A DNA stretch of 64,000 nt from Pseudoscleropodium purum. Lineage: Eukaryota; Streptophyta; Bryopsida; Hypnales; Brachytheciaceae. The notes under the pieces are model-generated. The model was not told the origin of the DNA, made no database searches, and saw only the letters and a list, made by a program, of their open reading frames with translations. Position 1 is the first letter of the stretch; every line of letters starts with the position of its first letter. Shown piece after piece: positions 1 through 11,825 of the stretch. The DNA is taken from assembly GCA_963969395.1 (NCBI GenBank), contig OZ017796.1, positions 16,866,501-16,930,500 of the forward strand, given 5' to 3'. A program made the position numbers and the translations under genes.

Positions 1-688
1 GGGCGGCGTGATGACGAAGCTGATCCCCCGGAACACCGTGATTCCGACGAAGAAGTCTCAGGTGTTCACGACGTACCAGGACCAGCAGACGACGGTTTCG
101 ATTCAGGTGTTCGAGGGCGAGCGCAGTTTGACGAAGGACTGCCACGAGCTGGGCAAGTTCGACCTGACGGGCATCCCTGCGGCGCCTCGCGGCGTGCCTC
201 AGATCGAGGTGACGTTCGAGATCGACGCGAACGGCATTTTGAACGTGAAGGCGGAGGACAAGGGTACGGGCAAGTCGGAGAAGATCGTGATCACGAACGA
301 CAAGGGTCGTCTGAGCCAGGAAGACATCGACCGTATGGTGCAGGAGGCGGAGGAGTTCGCGGAGGAGGACAAGAAGGTGAAGGAGAGGATCGACGCGCGG
401 AACAGCTTGGAGACGTACGTGTACAACATGAAGAACCAGCTGGCGGACAAGCTGGGCGAGAAGATCGAGGCGGAGGACAAGGAGACCATCGAGACGGCGA
501 TGAAGGAGGCTTTGGAGTGGCTGGACGACAACCAGAGCGCGGAGAAGGACGACTTCGTGGAGAAGTTGAAGGAGGTGGAGGGTATCTGTAACCCGATCGT
601 GACGAAGTTGTACCAGGCCGCGGGAGGAGCCGGTGGTGCCGCAGGTGAGGACGTCGACAGTGACGACGAGGGCCACGAGGAGCTGTAG
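1..688 (+). CDS. BiP: BiP (ER-lumenal Hsp70) copy 1, C-terminal part cut by the window edge
   Basis: This is the 3' end of an ER Hsp70 chaperone gene, read in frame from base 2 to a TAG at 686-688. The ~228 residues cover the substrate-binding domain (beta sandwich, then the helical lid) and end in an acidic tail and HEEL, a variant of the HDEL/KDEL retrieval signal. BiP binds unfolded proteins in the ER lumen in an ATP-dependent cycle; the ATPase domain lies outside the window. No intron interrupts the visible part. At every segment I compared, the sequence is base-identical to the complete minus-strand copy at 29171-31198. The two genes point toward each other, about 28 kb apart. The copy is almost certainly a real gene because its frame is fully open, but its upstream half cannot be seen. 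Confidence 0.93.
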   Translation, partial: GGVMTKLIPRNTVIPTKKSQVFTTYQDQQTTVSIQVFEGERSLTKDCHELGKFDLTGIPAAPRGVPQIEVTFEIDANGILNVKAEDKGTGKSEKIVITNDKGRLSQEDIDRMVQEAEEFAEEDKKVKERIDARNSLETYVYNMKNQLADKLGEKIEAEDKETIETAMKEALEWLDDNQSAEKDDFVEKLKEVEGICNPIVTKLYQAAGGAGGAAGEDVDSDDEGHEEL

Positions 689-857
689 GCGCTTCGGAGT
701 GTGAGGATTCTTTTTAGGTCGAGTCGCCCACCTTGTTTTCGAGGGAATTGGACCTGTTGGTGGAAGGCTGTGGGAGGACTGAAGGCAGGTGGTGTTCCTG
801 GGCATTTGGATTAGTTAGGCAATTGCTCTTGGATTGATTGCATCCCTTGGATCCGGA
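1..857 (+). repeat. Identical inverted-repeat arm (left), paired with 29002-29858
   Basis: Position n here pairs with position 29859-n on the opposite strand. I compared most of the first 360 bases and the region after the stop codon by eye and found no mismatch up to about 857, where similarity breaks abruptly. The arm reaches the left window edge, so its full length is unknown. Identity that covers gene and proximal UTR but not the older diverged flank suggests gene conversion; a recent duplication or an assembly artefact would be alternatives. Confidence 0.85.
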
Positions 858-1060
858 AAGGGTTTCGGTGGACGACCCTGTAGTTGATGTGAGGCGAACA
901 AGGGTAATGAGCGATAGATGAGCACAGGTTGTGGGAATTTTTTCTCCATGTTTCCCACCTCTTTATTGAGTAGGTTTTTGGCAGATTCAGAATTGCCGAC
1001 TCGAGTTGTTGGCGATTCATGTATATTTCGTATTCTTTGAATGATATTACCACAGTTTCA
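689..1060 (+). other. 3' UTR and downstream flank of BiP copy 1
   Basis: Bases 689-857 match the corresponding flank of the second BiP gene (29002-29170, minus strand). From about 858 the two flanks diverge strongly. A block at about 968-1030 is again clearly homologous to about 28808-28870, with only a few mismatches. The flanks are therefore old paralogues, while the coding part is identical. The transcript end was not determined. Confidence 0.7.
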
Positions 1061-1494
1061 TATCAGAAGTTGTGACATGCTTTTTGGGGTGGGGGTGGGG
1101 TGTCGGGCTTTGTTTGAATATTTCTGTGGGGATTTATGGTTTGGATAGTCCTTTGAAGGATAGGCCAGTACCAGTGGCTTTCTTAGAGCTCAGTCACAGT
1201 GTGCCTAGATGTTATCTGAAATTAGATCTTTCTTGGTTATATGGTTTCCAATGTACAGATCTACCCATGGTTTGTACGCACGATACGATAGACTTTGATC
1301 AGGGTACATAACCATTAGAAGTTGGGAACTGGGGATTTACTACATGTACGTCTGCATAGAATATGCTCTCCTCCATTGAATTGAAAATGAAGATACCAGT
1401 AACTTAATAGAATGAGAACTGGTGAGGTTAGTGATGGAGTTCGTGAATATGGTCTTTTGTTTCTACTGTCTCAGGGAACATGGATTTCTCAATC
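1061..1494. other. Intergenic, no gene recognised
   Basis: This stretch is moderately AT-rich and follows the BiP 3' flank. A 79-codon plus-strand ORF at 1072-1311 has no recognisable domain and no paralogous counterpart near the other BiP copy. I see no RNA gene or repeat here. Confidence 0.4.
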
Positions 1495-1512
1495 ACTAGT
1501 TAGAGCGGCCGC
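1495..1512. other. Cloning-polylinker-like string with a NotI site
   Basis: The bases ACTAGTTAGAGCGGCCGC contain SpeI (ACTAGT) and NotI (GCGGCCGC) sites. They differ from the common pBluescript SpeI-XbaI-NotI polylinker only by a missing CT in the XbaI site. The preceding AATC also matches the T-vector side of a SpeI site. An 8-bp GC-only site is unexpected in this AT-rich stretch. It could be a coincidence or a vector/adapter remnant at an assembly join. Confidence 0.4.
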
Positions 1513-1558
1513 CCTTCGTGATGGGGTAGGAATTTGAGCAAATTTTTGCAATTTTTTC

Positions 1559-1705
1559 TTAACCATACAAGGATACGGCCCCCAAGGACCATGACAGTCA
1601 CAAAAAGACTCTGATTATTGGGTCAATAGGTGCATTTTTTGTTTCTTCACTTTGTATGAAATCCATTTTTTGAAATGTTCTTCAAAACATTGTTTTCTTT
1701 TGGAG
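1559..1705 (+). repeat. Degenerate TTAA-flanked miniature element
   Basis: The segment begins TTAACC and aligns over more than 100 bases to the miniature element at 49014-49168. Shared blocks include ACGGCCCCC near the start and TCAATAGGTGCATT in the middle. The right terminus (CAAGGGTTAA in the relative) has decayed, so the end is approximate. Confidence 0.55.
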
Positions 1706-4700
1706 ACATAGATGAATAAACATAGATTTCAACAAAAGAGTGGAAGAGCACTTGGTGCTGTGGTAAGGTAGAATCTAATATTGTCACCTTCCATTTGCTA
1801 CCACAGTTTGGAAGGAATGGAAAAGGGTTGAAAAAATGCCATTATGTCATCCAATTCTACCACAAGCTTTCATGAACAATTAATGGGTTGTTGAAGCATT
1901 TTGTGCTTTAATCCCTAAATGTCCTAAGCCTTTTTTGAGCTTTTAAAAATTTGCTCTAAATTGAACAAAATGCCAACATTTTGATAAGTTGTATCATTTT
2001 TTTTGAATGTAACCACACAAATTCAAGCTAGATATGTTAAAGATCACATAGGAAAAGAAAACACAACAATACAACTTATGGATTAAAAGATTATAATGTT
2101 TAATAACAAGGGTGTTAAAGTGCAAAAGTGATTTGAAGTCTTTCAATCTTCTTTTCACATTTCAAGTCTAGAAAATTAGTGATAAAAAAAATATAATATT
2201 CAAGGACATAATATGCACAACCCCAATCAATTTATAGCTTTTCAAAATTTCTTGTACAATTTTTCTAACCTATAAAGGACCAAGGCCATTTTTCTATCAA
2301 AAACTAGTCAAAACTGCCATTTTTATTGCAGTCATCTAAGGAAACAAAACAAATACAGTTCTTAAAATCTAGTTGTAGACCATCTTGTACTTTATTTGTT
2401 TGAGATTATGTGGTAAAAGCTTCATAAAATTTGACTATACAGATTGGAAGATATTAGCATTCAAAGTTGCAAAACAAAGTTTTTAGGAATGTTGGCTTGC
2501 AATTTTAGATGACTTTGACCACATTTTTTATAAATAATTTGCACTACAAACTTTAAATGTAAATTTTTTTGTGTTGAAGAATTGTGTTGAAAATCTAGGA
2601 AAAAAATTTCAAAAAATATACATTTAATTATCATCCTTTAAAAAATTATTAAGTATAAATAGGTTGAAGATTGAAAAATAAATGAATCATTAATAGCTGT
2701 AAGAAAGGATTGAAACACAATAATCTCAATGGTGAGATTTTTTTAACAAGCAAATTGAAGCTAGTCAAAAAAAAATTTGAAAAATTGTGAAAATTGCATT
2801 TAGAAATGAATCCTATATAGTATATACCTATAGGTTATTTTTTCAAAAATGCTTAGATTGCCCCCAAAACAAGATTATTCATAACTTTCACATCACTAAT
2901 CAAAATGAAATGAATCAAGCTTCACATGTAGACAATAATAATATCTATTAGAGAGAAAAATATTCAATTTCAAGTTTTTGTGGATTTTTTTCTACTTGGC
3001 AATATGAAAATTATGTTTAAGATGGCATAACTTTTGCTCCTAGACACTGAAAATAAAAATAATATTTCCATGAAGCTAATAAATTTTTCTATCTCACGAG
3101 AAAGTTTTCACTAAAAATTGAGGTCATAGGAATGAACCTGAACTACTAAGAGTTTCCTAAGGGGACTCTTAATGAATTTCTAGTGTGAATTTTTTTCTAA
3201 GATTTAGTATATTTGAGGCTCATTTCCAAGAGCTCTCAACACTACACAAAGTCAAGATTGCAATGAACACCCTTATACAAAATCTTGAATAGAAAAATCA
3301 TAATCAATCATTTTGAAAATCATTTTTTTGATGCTAAGTCTAGACTTCAAAAAGAATTATTCAAATATAGAAACTATGAAAAACAAAATTTGAATTAGCT
3401 TTTATTTAGTTTCAAAGTATTGTTGAAACTAGAATTTTGTGCCTTGGGCATTTAGGGATTAGGGGTGTTTGTATAAGTGAAGTGTAATGGCATGTCTCCT
3501 ATGTTTTCAACTTCAACAATTTGTAGAATGTGAAGTGAGTATTAGAAAACAATGTAACAAATTGGGTTGGATTATTCTTGAACTATTGCTTACAATCTAG
3601 TCAAAGTTTTTCTCATTTGCACTTGAAGATGAGAACACACAAAAAAAGCTCTTTTTAGTGCTCCTACCTTATATCAAATTTGATAAGCAACCAATAATTT
3701 TTGTAATTTTTGTAATTTTAGTGCACTTTGCAACAAATTTTGTATATAGCAAGGCATAAGGTTGGCAAGTTTATGCATTACCTAGAGACCTCTTCATATT
3801 CATAGCTAAGATAGACCCATCCTCATTTCTTTAAGGAATTCTTTTCTAGAATGTGTTCTATTGGTGCATGAAGACAAAATTGGATATAAGGGATAAAATA
3901 GATAAATTTACCTTATATGATTAAAAAAATCTCTAATAGTGAAGCAAATCTAGGCATTGTTTGCTTTCCAACAACACATTATAAAAATACATAAAAAAAT
4001 TCTTAAATTTATGTTGAATTTCAAAGCTAATCATTATTATTTATATATAATGCAAAGTGTAGGCCTATACACACATTTAGCATTAACCTCTAAATACCTA
4101 AACTGCATTTTTTGGCAACATAGGAATTTTAGGCAGCTTACTATCAATGGAGTTTTTATTTTTACTTTTTGAAATTTTAATACAACACGTGCCTAAGGAG
4201 TAGCTTTAAGGCCCAATAATTTTCATAACTTTTGACTACACAGTTAGAAAGTTATTGTATAATATGTACTTTTCATTACTTAATGGACAACCCAAGTAGC
4301 ACATAGAAATTCTTTAAGAGTCATTTTTTTAATAAATTAAAGTTTGAAATTGGCTCTCTAGATTTATATATATTTGGAAAGATTTGAATCATTCCATTTT
4401 GATCAATGAGTCAAAAATTAGGAGTATTAGTTTGTGAAAGTTTGTGGGTCATTATTGAATGTCTACTCTAATACAAATTTCAAAGCCCTTTCTTTACATC
4501 AATTTTAAATATTTTTGGAAAAAAAATAAAAACATTAGGTATGAATTTTTTATTACAACATCACAACCATTGGATTGGCATTTTTCAATTCCATAAATAA
4601 ATTGTTAACAATTTAGTATTTTGAATCATTTTCTACTTCTTTCTACTTACTATTTTTTTCCTACATGTTGCACAATTCTAAATGATTTGAAAAATTTCAA

Positions 4701-5090
4701 GCATATAGCCAACTTGACTTGAAGAATGAATTCAAAGAATAACCACCATTTTGGATATTTTTCCATACAAATGCATTAGATGACACTTGAGGCCTTCAGA
4801 AGACTACAAGTTCTCAACTATGGAAACATTGTAGGAAAATTGTGCATAGTCTAAAATCTATCTACTAAATGTGGCTAAGACCTTGTCACATCAAATTCTG
4901 ATACTTTTTTAATTCAAATTTTTTTATTAAATAATTTGACTACGTTTTTGTTGTTTCCAAGAATGGGAACAACAATGAAATAGTCTTTTGGAAGCCTCAA
5001 ATGTCATCTAATGTGACCTTAAGAAGTACAATTGCCCTTTCTTTTGCAAGGCCAAAAAAAGTACTTTTGCCACTTCAAATGTTGATATCT
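1706..5090. other. AT-rich intergenic DNA, no gene seen
   Basis: About 3.4 kb of AT-rich sequence has only very short ORFs of biased composition. I recognise no protein domain, RNA gene or clear repeat unit. It is probably decayed transposon DNA, but nothing in it identifies a family. Confidence 0.5.
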
Positions 5091-5336
5091 TGCGATCTAT
5101 ATGGTGGAAATTTCTAAATTCTTTTGCACATCTTTTCAAACCAACATACCACACACTAGAAGAAAAAAAATGTTTGATGCAACTTACTACTATGCAACCA
5201 ATATTTTATACAATTATCATGCAACTAGTTTCTTCTTCATTAGCACCAAATCTAATGTAATTGTTTTATGTTGTTGTTTTACAACATTCATAGATTGTTT
5301 TAGTTGCAAAACAGTTATTCGATAGTTGCAAAAAGC

Positions 5337-5406
5337 AACTAGGAAACAACTAGAGTCCTATATAACTATCATGCAACTATAAAACAACCATAGTTGTTTC
5401 CTAGTT
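5337..5406. repeat. Short hairpin with 16-bp perfect inverted arms
   Basis: AACTAGGAAACAACTA at 5337-5352 is exactly complementary to TAGTTGTTTCCTAGTT at 5391-5406, leaving a 38-base loop. The surrounding 200 bases are crowded with CAACTA/TAGTTG motifs, so this is probably the core of a decayed foldback element. I saw no clear target-site duplication. Confidence 0.55.
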
Positions 5407-5654
5407 TTTTCTAGTTGTATACTAGTTGTTTCTTGGTTACACACTAGTTGTTTTGTAGTTGCTTTCAAAGTTCATTTCCATTTGTTTTATATCAATTATC
5501 CCATATCAATTGTAAAGAGTACCATTAGATTGAACATATAAGACTCGTAAGTTGTTGTAGTCTTATACAAAGAATTTTTTTGATAGAATTCCAAGACTAC
5601 TACAATCTATAAAAATAATTAAAATTCAAGAAATTTGAAAATGAATGAAATTGA

Positions 5655-5790
5655 GTTTTTGAAATCTAGAAAGAAGGTAGATCTAAAATTTTGAAATCTA
5701 GAAAAAAGGTAGATTTGATTTTCAAAAATCTAAAAGAAAGGTAGTTCTAAAATTCAAAAATCTAGAAAGGAGGTAGATATGAAATTTTAA
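5655..5790. repeat. Imperfect tandem repeat, ~33-36 bp unit, four copies
   Basis: Four consecutive copies share the core AATCTAGAAAGAAGGTAGAT with substitutions and small indels. No coding or regulatory role is apparent. Confidence 0.65.
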
Positions 5791-7810
5791 TATTTATAGA
5801 TCATTAAGGATTAATATTTGAATATCTACAAATTTATAAGTTCCAAACGTTGATGAAGTTCTTCGCATGCTATTGGATGACAAAAAAACTTGCCACTATA
5901 AGAATCCCACATTTTTTGTTACATCAAACTTTAAATGCAACATGTTTTTGTGAATAAAGGGACGTCAAAGAATGAAAGGCAATGGACGGCAGAATTAGAG
6001 TGGACACCACAATGAACATGTGCATATTAGTGGAAAACAATGTTATGTTAAGAAAAACAAATATGTTTTGTGAGACATTCAAAAAAACATTAGCATATTT
6101 CTTGTGACATCCAAAAAGACATAATAATGCCACGTTAGCAAGGATTTATAGTTTGACTATAGGTAAGTTTGTAAAAGTTATTTGGGAATGAGATAAAACA
6201 CTAACTAAAGTTGAAAAAAACAATGTAAGGGTAGCTATATGGTAGTTTTTTGCAAAAAATAAAATAAAAATAGTACTTGATATAATGATATGGCATTCAA
6301 AGAAGATGATATCAACATACTTTGACACCATTTGATAATTTTTATTATTTTGTGACGTTGACTAAAACATCAAGTGGAACGTCAAGATGTTTTTAAGATG
6401 TCAATTAAGACATTAATTGAAATGTCAAGATGTTTTTTGAAACATTAACCAAGACGTCAACTAAGACATTCAAATGTTTTTTTAGACATCAACTAAGATA
6501 AAGTCATGTTCATGAGGATGCTAATGCCTAAAATTATATTTTTCATACAACTCCAAAGTTGTATATATCCTATATGGTTTGTCTACCTTCCTATCACCCA
6601 TTTGTATAAATAGACTTGTTTTCTCTTATTAATATATTCACAATAATTGACTTTTCAAGCCCAATATGATATAGTGTGTATGGCATATATATTATGTATG
6701 GCATACAATGTTTGGTGTAATTTGTATGGCATAATTATTGTGTTTGATGTATTATATATTTTGTATGGTACATTGTATATAATGTATGTTGTATAGTGTA
6801 ATTTGTATGGCTTATTATATATGGTACTATGTCTAGGTTGATGTCGCAAAGTGTTTGGATGTCTAAGTTGACATCTTATAAAACATCTAAATGGATGTCT
6901 CAAATAATTGAGACATTTTCATCAAGCATGTCCAAGAAGATATCATTCATGATGTTTTCATGTCTGTAGACATGCCACAACACATGACAAATGCTACATG
7001 ATATTCAAATAAATTATTTTCATGTTACTATTGACATTTGAAAAAACATATGCACTTTACAATAGATGTCCAAATTCACAAGTTTGAGGACCCAATGCAC
7101 AAATGACATCAGCAAAGCCCGGATGGAAATTTTGTTGATGTGGCATTGCCCGCCCTGTTGGCATTGATGTGGAGGCCAAGTAGCAACCACATAGCAACTT
7201 TTCATGGCCTTCAAAGACCATATTTTTTGTGATGTCCTCTAAAATTTTCTTGAAATCAAACCATGTTTTTTGGCATGTTCAATTTGACACATTTTTTTAA
7301 CTTCTTTATTAACATGGTTGATGTCCAAATTAACGTATTTACTATGTTTTTCTGCTTCTTACAAAAAATACAAGTTTTTTATAGTGTGCAATTAGATTAC
7401 AACTAATGCAACTTGACCATTACAAGTACAAGCATTAAATTGTTACCTGGTTGAAAATGTCCTATGTAACTACAAAATGAGTTGCACATTAAAGTTGCAA
7501 AATCCTTCATTCTTTTTTAGTGTGAGATTAGGAAATTATAATAGTACTTACTATTTTGAATTGTTTAATGTGGATTCAAATTATAAAAAGCCATTAGAAA
7601 TGGAATTGATGCACGAGCAAGTTTAAATTGTTTACTTTGGCTCTTTTTTTAACGTACTTAATCAAGGTCTCATGGTACACAATATACAAAAGGTTAGCAC
7701 AATCATAATTCAATACAAGGTAGTCAACAAAAAAACATATAAAACAATTGGAGAAATAGTTTATTAGTTCGAAGGTTGTCAAAAACTAATATATATAACT
7801 ATTCTAACAT
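5791..7810. other. AT-rich intergenic DNA with imperfect internal repetition
   Basis: The stretch at about 6360-6500 repeats variants of GACATCAACTAAGACATT. At about 6660-6830 TATGGCATA/TGTATGGT motifs recur. Minus-strand ORFs of 60-80 codons here have low-complexity composition and no recognisable domain. A few GC-richer bases at about 7110-7210 do not form a gene that I can identify. Confidence 0.4.
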
Positions 7811-8070
7811 CAACGATCTTTCTTCTCCAACATCTTGATCTCCCCTTTGATCTCAAAGAATAGAGCCTTGATCTCCATGAAGTTAGTCTTGCCATCTTTA
7901 TTTAGCTCATCCACAACCTGCCTAATATCCAATAGCAGGAATTCATGCACTACTACCTTGGATCCTAAGCCCTAGACTTTCTTGTCTAGGGCTTGGATTT
8001 GCCCTTGGAGCTTCCCCTTGACACCTGAAAGTTGTTTCTCAAAAAGCCACTAGTTCACATCCATGGAACC
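7811..8070 (-). pseudogene. Degraded coding remnant with coiled-coil character
   Basis: Reading the minus strand from about 8070 down to 7811 gives about 85 codons in one frame with only two in-frame stops. The translation is rich in Lys, Glu, Leu and Asp with heptad-like spacing, including VVDELNKDGKTNFMEIKALF. Its composition is unlike the surrounding AT-rich noise, so it is probably a piece of a once-coding sequence, possibly from a transposon. I do not recognise the family. No start or splice structure could be defined. Confidence 0.35.
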
Positions 8071-9049
8071 TATTGTAAAGACAAATAATCCAAAAAACAC
8101 CTTGAACTAGTCTTTGTGGTACATTTGTACAACAAAATAAAAACATTCAAAACCAAAAAAATTTGTAGAAGATTTGGTTATTTCATGACTAATGGCTACC
8201 GCTCTATTATCAACTCCTATTCATACTATTGTTGTGGGCACAACTACAAAAAAATCAATTTAAAAAAAAAAATAGATATATTTGATAGCAAACATAACAC
8301 TCTACAACTTGCATCTTTTCTACTATAGCACAAAAAGAATTTGAAGAACCAAGACTAGCTTAATTGTAATGCAATTGTTCTAGTGTATGTATGCAATTGC
8401 TATCACGTGTACAAAAATAACATGAGTTGAAGATTGAGTAGATATACAATTTGGATTCTTTTTCTTGGCTTGTTGTTCATCAACTATAAGAGTCTCTAGG
8501 TGGGTCAATGAATATAGCTATGAGACTATAACCCTAATTTTTGGAATATGCTCTAGCAAAGAGAGATAATGAATACAAACAAGAACTTAAATTGCATTGC
8601 CTAATACATTAACATTTTCCACTCTTCGACTATGTTCTTAATTCCTAAACCCTCGACTGCATGATTATAAAGGTTTTAGAAGAGTGAATATTAGGATCTT
8701 CCTTCATACCTCTATAATACAAATAGCACACCTCTTCATTTGACATGGCATATAGGAATTGTAATTGAAACTAAAAACCCTTGGCTCATGCAACTGCATG
8801 AAATGATTCATTCCAATCAATTAGTGTAAAAGACACTACACTAGGTTTCAAGGACTCTTCTATAGGGATTAATTTTACAACCTAATCAAAAACCCAAATC
8901 CCTTGAATACTCCTCGACTACTTCTAATCTAATTTGTAATAGTTGTTTTCTCTAGGTTTCTTTTTCTTTTTTGTTTGATTAATAGACAATAGTCTTGAAT
9001 AGCTATAGTCTCTTGTGTGAGATTACTCATTCCACTAAGCCTATACTCA
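8071..9049. other. AT-rich intergenic DNA, no gene seen
   Basis: Nearly 1 kb without a convincing ORF, repeat or RNA gene. Confidence 0.4.
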
Positions 9050-9240
9050 CACTAAAAGGAACTTGTGTTTAAGTTGACAAATTTTTCTAGACATTCAATG
9101 TAACAAACTGTGTTTTTATGTCAACAATTACGTCCATTATAACATGAAGATGTTAAAGTGTATGTAATTGTTGACAAAAACATGGCTTGTTACATTAGAT
9201 ATTTAGAAAAATCCATCAACTTAGACGTGGGAAAATCCAA
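9050..9240. repeat. Foldback miniature element, copy A
   Basis: The left half is roughly complementary to the right half: CATTCAATGTAAC on the left pairs with GTTACATTAGATAT on the right, and ATGTCAACAATTACGTCC pairs with GTATGTAATTGTTGACA-like sequence. It starts with CACTAAAAGGAAC. Its central part is clearly homologous to the element at 9765-9960. The transcript would fold into a long hairpin. The right terminus is decayed. Confidence 0.6.
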
Positions 9241-9764
9241 AATAACACAAGCTCCTTCTAGTATCAGTTCTAAAAAGTTTTTAAATCATGAAACCAAATG
9301 CACATCATACCAAATTCAATCCATTTATGAAAACCCTAACAATCCAAAGCTCAAAATCTAACATGGTCAAGTAGAACTAACCTCCACGGTCAAATAGCCA
9401 GTGTCGATCTTGGAGATTGGAATTGTTGGTACTTCGGCTCCTTTGGTAGCCACAAAGATAAAGAACTTGTAGACGCATCTGCAACAACAAACAAAAGTTA
9501 ATGGCAGTTCAAATTAAGCAAGAAACAACGAAGAACGAACTTAAACAAAGAACAATGCTTGCCTAAAGAAAGCAGTTCTAGTACAATAAGCTATCGTGTT
9601 GAGCAGCAAACAACGCAAATTTGAGTTAACTTATAAGCTCAATGCTATATTTACAACAAGACTACATACATGGATTACCATGAGGGCTGATGAGGGAAGG
9701 TGGATCCCTACCTTGGTCCTCTACATCAACTTGTTGTGAAGTTGCCTTGTAGTAGGTGCCTTGA

Positions 9765-9960
9765 CACTATAAGAAACATGTATTTTAGGTGATAGGTTTT
9801 GGGTGACATTCAATGTAACAATCTATATTTTTATGTCAACAATAACGTCCACTATAACCTCAAGAGGTTATGGTAGATGTCATTGTTGACATAAAAACAT
9901 GGATTGTTACATTGGATATCACCTAAAATTTGTCAAATAAAACATGGATTTTTTATAGTG
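9765..9960. repeat. Foldback miniature element, copy B (196 bp, CACTAT ends)
   Basis: The element begins CACTATAAGAAACATG and ends CATGGATTTTTTATAGTG, which are imperfect inverted repeats. Almost the whole length forms two arms: TATTTTTATGTCAACAATAA pairs with a TTGTTGACATAAAAAC stretch. It is related to copy A 0.7 kb upstream. The CACTA-like terminus suggests a MITE of the CACTA superfamily. I found no certain 3-bp target duplication. Confidence 0.65.
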
Positions 9961-10859
9961 CAATAATTTGTTTCTTACACATGCACTAGCCAAACGACTT
10001 TGGATCAGTCCTTTCAATTTTTAAAAAATTTTTTATCTTCAACTACCAAGAACATGGCTTGTAGGTTGAAAATATTGTGACCTAGTTTGTATTTTGTAGT
10101 GGGCAAGTTGCAATACTTTTTCTTTTAGTATAGTACTTTGCCTAAATTTTTTCTTAGATAGAAACTTTCAGCTACTTGAGTGGTAGCTTACTCGAATATA
10201 AATGGCAAAGCTTTTTTAATATACTTTCCAACTATGTGAATTGGTGAGGTCCAAAATTAATCTTCAATAGATGTTTTATTTTGTTAGTTATCATGCTAAT
10301 TTTGAAAATGTGCAAAATGTAAACTATCAATGGTTCCATAGTGACAAGAAAATATAGAGAGCTCTATAGTGACAATAAAACAAAATTGGAAACAAGTGAA
10401 AAATTGTAATGCAAATGAGAGCTTTTAGCACTAATAGGAAGACAAATTTATGAAACAAGCAAGCCTATTAAAATGCAAGAAAAAGGGTATTTCACATTAC
10501 ATTGAAGCTTTAAAAAAATGTTAATAAAATTCTAAGTCATTCAATGGAGAATTGAATCCACAAGCTGCCCATTGTAGATTGAGTGTTTTGCACAAAATGT
10601 ACAAGGTTAGTATAAAAACACCCTCCAAGTGTTGGCACTGAAGTCGTTGCTTCCTTTTGTCTTGACATTCAATCTCCAATTGATGAATGAGCTCCCCCTT
10701 TGTATTGGTCAAGGTTTTAAATACCATCCTAGAATTAACAAATCAATTTAGGACTATCAAAACTAAGGACATGAAAATAGACAATATTCCCATTAGACCC
10801 ATAAACAAATGAAATTGGGGATATTGAAGCTTTAGTAACTAAACATCTCCATATTGCCT

Positions 10860-11320
10860 GTGTGCTCAACCATTTTTTTATGTTTGAAAAGCCTTATTGT
10901 AGGAAAAAGTTTCAAGTATAAAGTATTTTTGTCCATACATCCGAACCACCATTGGCAAGTTCTTGCCACGGCTATTTCTTAGACTTGACTTCAAGAACTT
11001 CAAGCTTGAAAAGTAACTCTCATCTTCAATTGAGCCCAATATAAAGTAGGTCTCCATCTCAACTTGTAAAATGTACTCTGAAATTAGATCCTTGAGAAGT
11101 TGTGATGAAGAAATAATCCTCCACAACTTTGTCAATGGATTGACATCTAAAGGAGGAGCACATGTAGTAGTTGTGTTGCTCCACATTTATAATTTTGAAA
11201 AAGGCTTGATGATGATCTAAGTTTTTGCTACTTAAGAGATTGGTGGCAAGCAAACCACCTTCACCTTTGTGCCCAAATATTGTTCGAGAATGTATGTAGT
11301 GCCTATCTAACATTGCAAGA
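10860..11320 (-). pseudogene. hAT-type transposase remnant, C-terminal dimerisation domain
   Basis: Minus-strand translation at 11186-10878 contains LDVNPLTKLWRII and then GSIEDESYFSSLKFLKSSLR followed by LPMVVRMYGQ. This is the pattern of the hAT C-terminal dimerisation region found in DUF4371/ZNF862-like transposase-derived proteins. The frame just upstream (11313-11190) is open in a different phase, so at least one frameshift is present. More N-terminal parts of the same gene lie at 11826-12145 and 14480-14865. The sequence is clearly degraded and not expected to be functional. Confidence 0.65.
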
Positions 11321-11825
11321 TGGTATGGAAAGCTATCTCATGCCCCAACTTGATTCCAATATTAGGGATACAAAATGCCCAAAGCATCTAGTATCTCATG
11401 AGAAGGGAAGCGGGTGTTGAACTCATCAATGAGAGACTATACAATCTCTACAAGAATAGAAAAACATCATTTTAGTGACTAATTCAAGCAACTTCAGTAA
11501 GTTCATTAGAGCAATTCTTCAATTCAATAATTTCATGAAATAATAGTGCAAAAATTCATCAATTCAATAGTACAACAATTAATCAATTAGAAGTGCAAAA
11601 ATTCATCAATTCAATAATGCAACAATTCATTAATTCAATAGTGCAAAAATTTAGCAGTACAACAATTCATCTATGCTCTAATTGTGTCCTTATATTGGTT
11701 CATCACCTCACGAGTAGCAAGAACCATCTTCCCTGTGACATTATTTTGGCATTGAACAAATATAGTATGAACTCTGATCCTATTTGGAAAACAAAATGGG
11801 CAATTGATGTCCTCCCTTCTTTTAG
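11321..11825. other. Gap within the hAT remnant, with short AT-rich repeats
   Basis: Bases about 11515-11670 repeat variants of GCAAAAATTCATCAATTCAATA, written here as overlapping short motifs (AATTCATCAATTCAATA and CAACAATT). No coding homology to the hAT gene was seen in this part, so it is either an insertion or too decayed to recognise. Confidence 0.4.

Noticed and set aside
199..531. 110-codon minus-strand frame opposite BiP copy 1 (also at 29328-29660)
   Set aside because: Same antisense artefact. It recurs only because the two BiP copies are identical.
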